Assembly (NCBI RefSeq): GCF_000018365.1
Contig: NC_011529.1
Span: forward strand, 868,001-932,000
DNA length: 64,000 nucleotides
Source of the DNA: Thermococcus onnurineus NA1
Lineage (GTDB): Archaea; Methanobacteriota_B; Thermococci; Thermococcales; Thermococcaceae
Direction: 5' to 3'
Part shown: in pieces, positions 36,321-43,966 of the stretch
Numbering within the stretch: position 1 is the stretch's first letter
How the letters are laid out: every line of letters begins with the position of its first letter
The notes under the pieces: generated by a model
Seen by the model: the letters and a program-made list of their open reading frames with translations, nothing else
Database searches by the model: none
Told to the model about the DNA's origin: nothing
Position numbers and translations under genes: made by a program

Positions 36321-37448
36321 TCAGCGGGTAATCTTTATCTCCCTCATGAGTTCGAGAGGCTCTGGATGCTTCTCGAAGTAGTCTCTGACCGGCTTGAGCA
36401 GCTCAATTAGGTACTCAGCCACTGCGTTCTTGAGGTCGAGCGGATGAAGCTTTCCTTCAGCGAAGTCCCGCTTGAGCTCCTCAAAGGTCGTGTAGGTAAC
36501 ATCGCCACCAAACTTGGCCGGCCTGTGGATTGTGAACTCCGTCGGCTCCTCGCGGAAGATGATGTACTCAGCCCAGTCAAGAACGGGGTTGTACTTAACC
36601 TCCCTGGCCGGGCAGAAGGCCTTCCTGAGCTTCTGCTTGATCTCCTCGGGAGTGTCGTGGATGAAGACGGCCGAATAAGGCTTGCTCTTGCTCATCTTCA
36701 TCTGGGTCTTGAGCTCCTTGTACTGCTCCTCGCTCTCTATCGGCCACACCGGCGGCTCCTGAAGGCCGAGCAGGAGGTGGTGGTGAAGAGCAACGGGCTT
36801 CAGCTTCTCACCATTGTGCTCTATTGCGTGGTACTTAAGCTTCTGGGCGACTTCAATAGCTATGACATGAGCCTTCCTCTGATCCATTCCGGCGTGTGCT
36901 ATGGTGACGCCCTGGTAGAAGATGTCAGCCACCTGCATAGCGGGGTATATGAGCTTGGCAAAGTCTATGGCCTCTCCCATCTGGCGGCCCATAATGGTTA
37001 TGGAGCGCATCATTCTCGCCAGGGTAACGTTCTTGGAGATGTCTATAACCGTCTGCCAGTAGTCGCCCTTCTCAAGGATTTCACTCGCTAGCACGAATTC
37101 AACCTTATCAGGATCGCCGCCCATGACCTTTATACTCTGCTTCATACCCTCCTTGAAGTACGTCAGAGCGACTTTCTGGATGATCTCCAAATCGCCGCCG
37201 AGCTTGTCGTTTATCCAGCTGTGCCAGTCAGCAAGGAAAATCCTCGTCTTTATCCCCGCTTTCTGAAGATCTGCTATCTTGGCACCAGCCATCAAACCAG
37301 TTCCCAGGTGAATGTAACCGCTTATTTCAAAGCCGATGTAGTGCTGCATTGGGGCACCTATCTCCAAAAGATGTCTCAGGTTCTCAACGGTCAGTAGCTC
37401 CTCCGTGGGCCTCTTGGTTATCAGCTCTATCTTCCTCCCTATGTCCAT
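36321..37448 (-). CDS. tyrS: Tyrosyl-tRNA synthetase
   Basis: This class Ic synthetase charges tRNA-Tyr. The 375-residue protein shows the archaeal HIGH-like motif YIHLGTGLM, the tyrosine pocket (YPAMQVADIFYQG) and KMSKSKP, with a short C-terminal anticodon-binding domain. Length matches Pyrococcus TyrRS. The ATG at 37448 follows AGGTGGTGAGC. It leads a same-strand group with the Lrp regulator and helicase. Confidence 0.95.
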   Translation of the reverse strand: MDIGRKIELITKRPTEELLTVENLRHLLEIGAPMQHYIGFEISGYIHLGTGLMAGAKIADLQKAGIKTRIFLADWHSWINDKLGGDLEIIQKVALTYFKEGMKQSIKVMGGDPDKVEFVLASEILEKGDYWQTVIDISKNVTLARMMRSITIMGRQMGEAIDFAKLIYPAMQVADIFYQGVTIAHAGMDQRKAHVIAIEVAQKLKYHAIEHNGEKLKPVALHHHLLLGLQEPPVWPIESEEQYKELKTQMKMSKSKPYSAVFIHDTPEEIKQKLRKAFCPAREVKYNPVLDWAEYIIFREEPTEFTIHRPAKFGGDVTYTTFEELKRDFAEGKLHPLDLKNAVAEYLIELLKPVRDYFEKHPEPLELMREIKITR

Positions 37449-37530
37449 GCTCACCACCTAAAGCCAGAATATCCTAAGCCTTTAAGGACTTTACGGAAGT
37501 TTTTCAGGCCTGTTAAAGTTCCGATTCATA

Positions 37531-37541
37531 AGATTTATAAC
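37531..37541 (+). promoter_or_regulatory. TATA box of the CGP-CTERM protein at 37572
   Basis: The plus strand reads AAGATTTATAACTC about 32-40 bases before the ATG, followed by a GGTGATACC ribosome binding site. Confidence 0.55.
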
Positions 37542-37571
37542 TCTCCACGCTGTATACACGACGGTGATACC

Positions 37572-38653
37572 ATGAAGAAGGCTGCAATAATAATGGCGGT
37601 GTTTGTTTTCTTTGGTGTTTTTGGATTTGCCATGGCCAGCGCCACAACCATTGGCATCGACCTCTCCCACGGTGAAAGCGACAAGGGCCTCGCTGTTCTG
37701 ACCGACAAGGACGGCAACGTCCTCGCAGAGGGAATGATCAAGACCATCAGCGACGTTAACTGGGTCTATATTGGTGACCCGGCCCTTGCAGACACCCTCG
37801 GAATTCAGAACATCGGCGACAAGATAACCTACGACGCCCTCAAGGACGTCGACTTCCTCATCCTCGGACAGCCGAGCCAGGCCTTCAGCCCGGACGAGAT
37901 ACAGGCCATCGTCCAGTGGTGGAACGACGGCAACAGGATTCTCTGGGTGGCTGCGGACTCTGACTACGGTGACGGTCCGAACAGGATTGACTTCGCCGAT
38001 ACGGTTCTCGATGCAATCGGTGCCAACCTCAGAGTTGACCAGGCCTCAGTTGAGGACGCTACCAGCAACGCTGGAGCTGGCTACCGTGTCATTGGTCTTG
38101 TTAACCCCGATCCGGACACCCCTGAGAAGGACATGATAACCAAGGATCTCGCCAACGGTGGAAAGGTTCTCTTCCACGGACCGGGTGTTGTTGCCTACGT
38201 TGATGAGAGCGGCAACTGGAAGCCGCTTCCAGTCGGCGGTGGAATCGAGAACATCTACGTTATAGTCACCAGCAGCGATGACGGCCAGATTGTTGAGAAC
38301 ACCGACCCAGCAGCCAACGCCTACACCGCCGGTGACACCGGCAAGTTCCCACTCATGGCGGTTCAGCTCTTCCCCGACAAGAAGAACGTCCTCATAGTCA
38401 GCGGCGAGACCCCCTACGGTGGCTATGAGCCAATGTGGGCTCCCGAGTACAAGGCATACAGCTTGACGGGCCGCAGTTCGTCACCAACTTTATTAAGTGG
38501 GCCATCTATGTCCAGCAGGAGCTCGGCAAAGAAACCGCAACCGAGACTGGTGAAACCAGCACCGAGGGCGGAGAGACTGGCAGCACCTGCGGTCCAGCTG
38601 CCCTGGTCGGCCTCGCCCTTATACCGCTTGTCCTCTACAAGAGGAGGAAGTGA
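37572..38653 (+). pseudogene. Exported CGP-CTERM protein gene with a C-terminal frameshift
   Basis: A signal peptide (MKKAAIIMAVFVFFGVFGFAMASA) leads a ~300-residue extracellular domain with a GATase1/flavodoxin-like look (VDFLILGQPSQAF, GNRILWVAADSDYG). After WAPEYKAYSL at about 38462 the frame changes. The adjacent frame gives DGPQFVTNFIKWAIYVQQEL, a Thr/Glu linker and CGPAALVGLALIPLVLYKRRK, stopping at 38653. One missing base in AGCTTGAC explains it. The intact ~360-residue protein would be surface-anchored, just upstream of an ABC importer. Without repair it would lose its anchor. Confidence 0.7.
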
Positions 38654-38682
38654 ATTTTTCTCCCCTTTCCTTTGTCTTTTGA
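38654..38682 (+). terminator. T-rich terminator after the CGP-CTERM gene
   Basis: Right after the stop the plus strand reads ATTTTTCTCCCCTTTCCTTTGTCTTTT, a pyrimidine tract without a stem. Confidence 0.5.
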
Positions 38683-38745
38683 ACCATTAATTTTTTATTG
38701 ACTTTGAGCAACTTCAACCGATTGAGCATGAACAGGTGATAAACC

Positions 38746-40197
38746 ATGAGGAAGTGGGCATCAATCGGCCTTATTTTACTCCTCGCCCTTAGTGTCGTCG
38801 CGAGCGGTTGTATTAGCGGAGAAAATTCCACCGGAACCAACGGCGAGGGAATAACCTTGGTCATTGTAACGAGACACGACGCGACAATCCAGTACATGGT
38901 AAAGCAGGTCTTTCTCCAGAGTGATATAGCCAAACAGTACAACATCGTTGATCTCAAGTTCATCAAGGTTCCGGAAAGCCTTTGGCCAAGCTATATCGAG
39001 AAAGGTGCCGATGTCGGCTGGGGCGGAGGTCCAACGCTCTTTGACGACCTCTACAAAGCCAACTACCTTGCACCCATAACTGACGAGAAGATCCTTAACC
39101 TTCTTGGAAACCCAATTCCAACTGAACTGGCAGGAATGCCAATGATTAGGAAGGACGATAACGGTAATGTCTACTGGATAGCCGCGGCACTCTCGTCCTT
39201 TGGTTTCACTGTCAACAAGAAGCAACTTGAGAAGTGGAACCTCAAACTGCCCGAGAAATGGGAGGACATAGCGAGCGAGGATTGGGCCCTTAACCCACCA
39301 CAGTACGGTATAGCTGACCCAACGAGGAGCACCTCGAACACGAGGATATACCAGATCATCCTCCAAGCCTTCGGCTGGGAAGAGGGCTGGCGTATCATGA
39401 CCCTTATAGCGGCCAACTCTAAGGTTTACATGGCCAGTGACGCCGTCAGAGACGCGGTCATCAACGGTGAGATAGCGGCCGGAAACACCATTGACTTCTA
39501 CGGTTACACCGCCATGCAGCAGAACCCAGACTGTGTTTATGTCGTTCCGAAGGGAGAGAGCATTATCAACGGTGACCCAATAGCCCTCCTCAAGAACGCC
39601 CAGCACCCTGAGGCAGCTCAAGCCTTTATATACTGGGTCCTCACTGAGGGCCAAGCAGTCTGGATGAGCCCAGATGTCAACAGGCTTCCAATTAACCCAC
39701 AGATCTTTGATATGGAGATAACCGACATTTACGCCAAGGTTATATTCAAAGGAGAGAACGCAGGCAAGACCTACGGTGAAGCTAGACCAGCCCTCAAGAA
39801 GGCCTACGACGATGCTGTCAACGCTCAGGGAATACCATTCGACGACAAGAGGGCTCTCGAAACCATAAGCGCCCTCCAGTACTACTTCAAGGCCACCCTT
39901 GTTGACCCCAATCAGCAACTACACAATGCATGGATTGCCATAGTCACCGCGTACAAGGAAGGCAAAATAACCGAAGAGCAGTTCAAGCAACTCAAGGACG
40001 AACTCACTGCTCCAATACAGTTCAAAGATCCGGAGACTGGCAAGGTGGTCACCTTTACCGAAGAGTATGCTAAGAGCATAAATGACAAGATTGTTAAGGA
40101 CAGGAACTTCCAGGACCAGCTCGTGCAGGAGTGGCGCCAGGCAGCCATGGCCAAGTACAACAAGGTGCTCGAAGACCTGCAGAAGATTACTGGCTGA
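38746..40197 (+). CDS. ABC substrate-binding lipoprotein (iron/phosphonate type)
   Basis: This 483-residue exported lipoprotein has a signal peptide with lipobox VVASGC at residues 20-25, a short Ser/Thr/Gly linker (ENSTGTNGEG) and a type 2 periplasmic-binding fold (ITLVIVTRHDATIQYMV, GADVGWGGGPTLF, DPTRSTSNTRIYQ). A ~120-residue helical extension at the C-terminus is unusual for the family. Resemblance is to Fe(III) and 2-aminoethylphosphonate binders. The leader is AGGTGATAAACC. With the permease and ATPase it forms a complete importer; the true ligand is unknown. Confidence 0.85.
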   Translation: MRKWASIGLILLLALSVVASGCISGENSTGTNGEGITLVIVTRHDATIQYMVKQVFLQSDIAKQYNIVDLKFIKVPESLWPSYIEKGADVGWGGGPTLFDDLYKANYLAPITDEKILNLLGNPIPTELAGMPMIRKDDNGNVYWIAAALSSFGFTVNKKQLEKWNLKLPEKWEDIASEDWALNPPQYGIADPTRSTSNTRIYQIILQAFGWEEGWRIMTLIAANSKVYMASDAVRDAVINGEIAAGNTIDFYGYTAMQQNPDCVYVVPKGESIINGDPIALLKNAQHPEAAQAFIYWVLTEGQAVWMSPDVNRLPINPQIFDMEITDIYAKVIFKGENAGKTYGEARPALKKAYDDAVNAQGIPFDDKRALETISALQYYFKATLVDPNQQLHNAWIAIVTAYKEGKITEEQFKQLKDELTAPIQFKDPETGKVVTFTEEYAKSINDKIVKDRNFQDQLVQEWRQAAMAKYNKVLEDLQKITG

Positions 40198-40236
40198 TTT
40201 TAACATTTTTCTGGAAAATTCTCCTTTTTCTCTTGT
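40198..40236 (+). terminator. T-rich terminator after the binding-protein gene
   Basis: The plus strand reads TTTTAACATTTTTCTGG and then TCTCCTTTTTCTCTTG. Placed before the separate permease promoter, it would let the binding protein be made in excess. Confidence 0.5.
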
Positions 40237-40272
40237 CAATTTTCAATGTATCTAGTCAACAGGTTTTTGGAA

Positions 40273-40285
40273 ATGTTTAAATAGA
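40273..40285 (+). promoter_or_regulatory. TATA box of the permease-ATPase genes
   Basis: The plus strand reads ATGTTTAAATAGAAC about 60-70 bases before the permease ATG, which has its own GGGAGGTCGAT ribosome binding site. Confidence 0.6.
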
Positions 40286-40344
40286 ACCCACAAAGACATC
40301 TCAGAAGCTATGGGAGTAGAAACAGAACGGGAGGTCGATAACCA

Positions 40345-42189
40345 ATGAAAGTTAGCAAATGGAGCGAGAGACTCTTTGGGACTCCAATATTTGATCCAGT
40401 TGTTACTGCGTCTTTCCTATTTCCACTCCTGTATTTGGTAGCGTTTCTCATAATACCAGTGCTGGCAATGTTGGCAGTGGCCTTTCAGTATAACGGGCAG
40501 TTCTCACTGCACTGGTTTACAAGTATACTAACTTCAGACTACTACATTAGCTTCCGCCCGGAGGGAGAATTCTACAAGCTTATAACCATGCCAAACGGCG
40601 AGCAGGTCTACTACATTCAAGGCTGGGACTTTGGTGTCATACTGAACTCAATACTAGTTTCAATAAGCGTCATGATTCTTACGACGATTCTAGGAACGGT
40701 CTTCGCTTTCGTCATGGCCCGTTATGACTTCCCTGGCAAGAACATTGTTAGAATCCTGCTCTTCGTTCCGCTGCTCGTCACACCCTTCGTCAACGTCTTC
40801 ATCGTCAAGAAGATGTTTCTTCCCACTGGACTCATCAACTGGATCTTTTACGACATCCTCCACATATTCCCGCATCCAATATGGATTGACGGTCTCGTCG
40901 GCGTTATTGTTGCACAGACCTTAACTTACTATCCAATAGTATACCTCAACGCCTATGCAAGCTTTATCAACATCGATCCAACACTTGAAGAGCAGGCAGA
41001 GAACTTGGGAAGCGGAGGAGTCCACCTGTTCAGGACGGTTACCTTCCCGTTGGCCCTGCCAGGAATAGCAGCGGGAGCAACCCTCGTTGGAATATTCAGC
41101 CTAGAAGATCTGGCGGCACCGATTGTCTTCCAGGGCAATGGTCTCGCGAGAAAACTCATGTCTTTCCAAATCTACAGTGCCTTTACAAGCGGATTCAACG
41201 TTGGTAGCCCGCAGCTCGCCGCACTGGCTCTCATGATGCTTCTTATTGCCGTCCTAATGTTCTTAGGAATAAGGAAGTACGTCAGCATGCGTCAGTATGC
41301 GATGCTCAGCAAAGGTGGAAGATGGAAGCCACGAGTCGCCAAGCCCAAGTCCTGGCAGGCGTTCCTGATATACTTCGTTGTCCTTCCAATACTCTTCCTA
41401 TCAATCTTCCCACAGATTGGTGTGGTCCTCCTGGCTTTCAGTGAACAGTGGGGAGACGCCACTTGGCCAAGTGGATTCACTCTCAAGCATATACAAAGCA
41501 TACTTACCCAGCCTGACATCGAGAGAGTCATCATAAACAGCGTGATGTATTCAACCGCTGCAATAGTTGTCATCATCCTGCTCTCGCTCACTGCCTCCTA
41601 CGCTTCCAGTAGGTTCAAGAAGAGCAAGCTCGGACCGGTTCTCGACAGCCTCGCCACGATTCCGATAGCAGTTCCAGGTATCGTCATAGCCATGAGCTAT
41701 TTCTTCTTCTTCGCCAAAGTGTTCCCAGATACGCCGCTCGACCCCACCAACCTGCTCGGATTCAACCCAGCAATGGTGCTTATACTGGCCTACTCCATCA
41801 GGCGTCTGCCCTTCGCGGCACGTTCCATATCGGCAGGAATTCAGCAGGTGCACGTCTCACTTGAGGAAGCAGCATTGAACCTCGGCGCCAGCAGATGGAA
41901 AGCACTTACTGGTATACTTATACCCCTGATACTCCTCAATCTGCTTGGTGGAGCTATGCTCAGCTTCGTCTACTGTATGAGCGAGACCAGTGTCGGCATT
42001 ACCCTCGGTTCCATTAACCCGGACTACTACCCAATAACGGCAAGAATGGTCGAGCTCATAACTGGTTCCGTAGGTGGAGCTCATCTCACCGCGGCTCTTG
42101 GTGTCTTTCTTATGACTGTTCAGATAATAGCTATAGTCTTGGCCAACCTGATAACCAAGCAGAGGTACTCATTCATCGGTCTAACATGA
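40345..42189 (+). CDS. ABC importer permease, two fused domains
   Basis: This 614-residue integral membrane protein has about twelve helices arranged as two binding-protein-dependent permease domains in tandem, as in FbpB. The coupling loops with the EAA motif are visible as LEEQAENLGSGGVHLFRTV near 210 and LEEAALNLGASRWKALTGI near 510. A linker (RKYVSMRQYAML...KPRVAKPKS) joins the halves. It forms the pore of the importer and is followed ten bases later by the ATPase. Confidence 0.92.
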   Translation: MKVSKWSERLFGTPIFDPVVTASFLFPLLYLVAFLIIPVLAMLAVAFQYNGQFSLHWFTSILTSDYYISFRPEGEFYKLITMPNGEQVYYIQGWDFGVILNSILVSISVMILTTILGTVFAFVMARYDFPGKNIVRILLFVPLLVTPFVNVFIVKKMFLPTGLINWIFYDILHIFPHPIWIDGLVGVIVAQTLTYYPIVYLNAYASFINIDPTLEEQAENLGSGGVHLFRTVTFPLALPGIAAGATLVGIFSLEDLAAPIVFQGNGLARKLMSFQIYSAFTSGFNVGSPQLAALALMMLLIAVLMFLGIRKYVSMRQYAMLSKGGRWKPRVAKPKSWQAFLIYFVVLPILFLSIFPQIGVVLLAFSEQWGDATWPSGFTLKHIQSILTQPDIERVIINSVMYSTAAIVVIILLSLTASYASSRFKKSKLGPVLDSLATIPIAVPGIVIAMSYFFFFAKVFPDTPLDPTNLLGFNPAMVLILAYSIRRLPFAARSISAGIQQVHVSLEEAALNLGASRWKALTGILIPLILLNLLGGAMLSFVYCMSETSVGITLGSINPDYYPITARMVELITGSVGGAHLTAALGVFLMTVQIIAIVLANLITKQRYSFIGLT

Positions 42190-42199
42190 GGTGGTTGAA

Positions 42200-43264
42200 A
42201 TGGTTGATGTCAAGCTAGAAAACATTGTTAAGACCTTCGGAGAAACTGTGGCTCTCAAGGGAATAGACCTACACATCAAGGCGGGAGAGCTCTTTACCCT
42301 ACTCGGACCGAGTGGCTGTGGAAAATCCACGACACTGAGAATAATAGCCGGCTTGGACTTCCCGGACAGCGGAACGATACACTTCGGCGACGAAGAGGTC
42401 ACCTACCTCCCATCAAGCAAACGCGGTGCGGTCTTAGTCTTCCAGAACTACGCCCTCTGGCCACATATGACCGTCTTTGACAACGTTGCCTATGGACTGA
42501 AGCTCAAGAAGCTTCCCAAAGAAGAGATACGGAAGAAGGTTAGGTGGGCTCTCGAACTCGTTAAGCTCAGTGGCTTCGAGGATCGCTATCCCACCCAACT
42601 CTCAGGTGGTCAGCAACAGCGTGTCGCCATAGCAAGGGCTCTCGTTGTCGAGCCCAAGGTTCTCCTCCTTGACGAGCCGCTGAGCAACCTCGACGCCAAG
42701 CTTAGGCTTGAAATGCGTTCGGAAATAAGACGCATACAGCGCGAGCTGGGAATAACTGTAATCTACGTCACCCACGACCAGGAGGAGGCAATGGCAATAA
42801 GCGACAGGATTGCCGTCATGAACGTCGGAACCGTTGAACAGGTCGGGACGCCAAAGGAGATATACGAGAGCCCCAAGACGGAGTTCGTCGCCAGCTTCAT
42901 GGGCAAGACCAACGTCATTCCCGCCAAAGTCGTCGAGAGGAACGGAGACAGGGTCACCGTCGAGTTCGAGGGTATAAGGCTCGATGGCCTTTACTACACT
43001 GAGAAAAGCGACGACGTCGTTATAGTCATAAGGCCTGAGAGGATAAAGCTCAAGCCCGTCGAAAACGCGGTTTCATTCACAGGAACAGTGGACCTCATCG
43101 AGTACTACGGCTTCTTCGTCGAAGTCGTCGGCCTCTTCGGGGAGACAAGGATTATCTCAAGAACCATCAGCGACAAGGAAGTTGCTCATCTCAGACCGCT
43201 CCAGGAGGTTACATTCTACGTTGACAGGGACGATATAATAGTCCTTCCAAAGCAGCAGCTTTAA
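42200..43264 (+). CDS. ABC importer ATPase (FbpC/PotA type)
   Basis: This 354-residue ATPase has Walker A GPSGCGKST, Q-loop VFQNYALWPHM, signature LSGGQQQRVA, Walker B VLLLDEPLSNLDAK and switch THDQEE. A C-terminal TOBE regulatory domain covers about residues 270-350. The start is the ATG at 42200 after GAGGTGGTTGA; the GTG at 42191 is in that site. It powers the fused permease upstream. Confidence 0.93.
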   Translation: MVDVKLENIVKTFGETVALKGIDLHIKAGELFTLLGPSGCGKSTTLRIIAGLDFPDSGTIHFGDEEVTYLPSSKRGAVLVFQNYALWPHMTVFDNVAYGLKLKKLPKEEIRKKVRWALELVKLSGFEDRYPTQLSGGQQQRVAIARALVVEPKVLLLDEPLSNLDAKLRLEMRSEIRRIQRELGITVIYVTHDQEEAMAISDRIAVMNVGTVEQVGTPKEIYESPKTEFVASFMGKTNVIPAKVVERNGDRVTVEFEGIRLDGLYYTEKSDDVVIVIRPERIKLKPVENAVSFTGTVDLIEYYGFFVEVVGLFGETRIISRTISDKEVAHLRPLQEVTFYVDRDDIIVLPKQQL

Positions 43265-43288
43265 ATTCTTTTTTCTCCATTTCTCTTT
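43265..43288 (+). terminator. T-rich terminator after the ABC ATPase
   Basis: The plus strand reads AAATTCTTTTTTCTCCATTTCTCTTT between the ATPase stop and the next gene's ribosome binding site. Confidence 0.45.
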
Positions 43289-43298
43289 GGTGGCCGGG

Positions 43299-43898
43299 AT
43301 GCTCGAACTCTTTAACGAGGAGCAGGTTTACGAAGTCCTCTTGGTTACGCGCTCAAATGCCACCCCAGTAGGCGTAGTCAGAAAAGGGAAGACCCTTAAC
43401 TTCAAGCTCTTTGGCGGAAGGAGTTCCGAGGAGCTGAAAGCCCACCCATACGCATCAATTCAGATAACGAATGACGTCGAGCTCTTGGTTAAGCTCGGAC
43501 TGAACATTCCCGTGGAAGTCGAGTTTGTGGAGAAAAAGCCCTATCGTTGGATTAAAGGTCTTCCCGGTTTCTATGGAAAAGTTGAGTTAAGAGAAGACAC
43601 TCACGAAGACGAGCTCGGAAAGATATCTGTTCTCAAGTGCTCTCTTAGACCGAATGGCGTTATAGAGAGCCCACTTCCTCCGCGGCCTATAAGCCGTGCC
43701 GATTACCTCCTCCTCGAAATGGCTGTTGATCTCACAAGGCTCTTCGTTGCCACAAGGGGCCTGAAAGTTGAAGCCGCAAGAAGACTCTACGAGAGGATAT
43801 GGTTGAACTACCATATGTACAAACATCTCGGCGGAAATTCCGAGATTGCCGAGAAAATGATTGGGTGGGCAATCTCATCACTCAGATGGAACCCCTAA
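43299..43898 (+). CDS. DUF447 family protein
   Basis: This 199-residue cytoplasmic protein of the archaeal DUF447 family is related to flavin-binding split-barrel proteins. Recognisable segments are the early EVLLVTRSNATPVGVV, HPYASIQITNDVELLV and a basic helical C-terminus. No activity is known. The ATG at 43299 follows GGTGGCCGGG. It lies between the ABC importer and the phosphoesterase. Confidence 0.82.
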   Translation: MLELFNEEQVYEVLLVTRSNATPVGVVRKGKTLNFKLFGGRSSEELKAHPYASIQITNDVELLVKLGLNIPVEVEFVEKKPYRWIKGLPGFYGKVELREDTHEDELGKISVLKCSLRPNGVIESPLPPRPISRADYLLLEMAVDLTRLFVATRGLKVEAARRLYERIWLNYHMYKHLGGNSEIAEKMIGWAISSLRWNP

Positions 43899-43925
43899 AC
43901 TCCAAAACGCGACTTAGAAAGGGAA

Positions 43926-43940
43926 AACTTATAATTAAAT
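43926..43940 (+). promoter_or_regulatory. TATA box of the metallophosphoesterase
   Basis: The plus strand reads AAACTTATAATTAAAT about 30-40 bases before the ATG, followed by TTTGGTGATACC. Confidence 0.6.
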
Positions 43941-43966
43941 TTTTCCATGAATGTTTTGGTGATACC

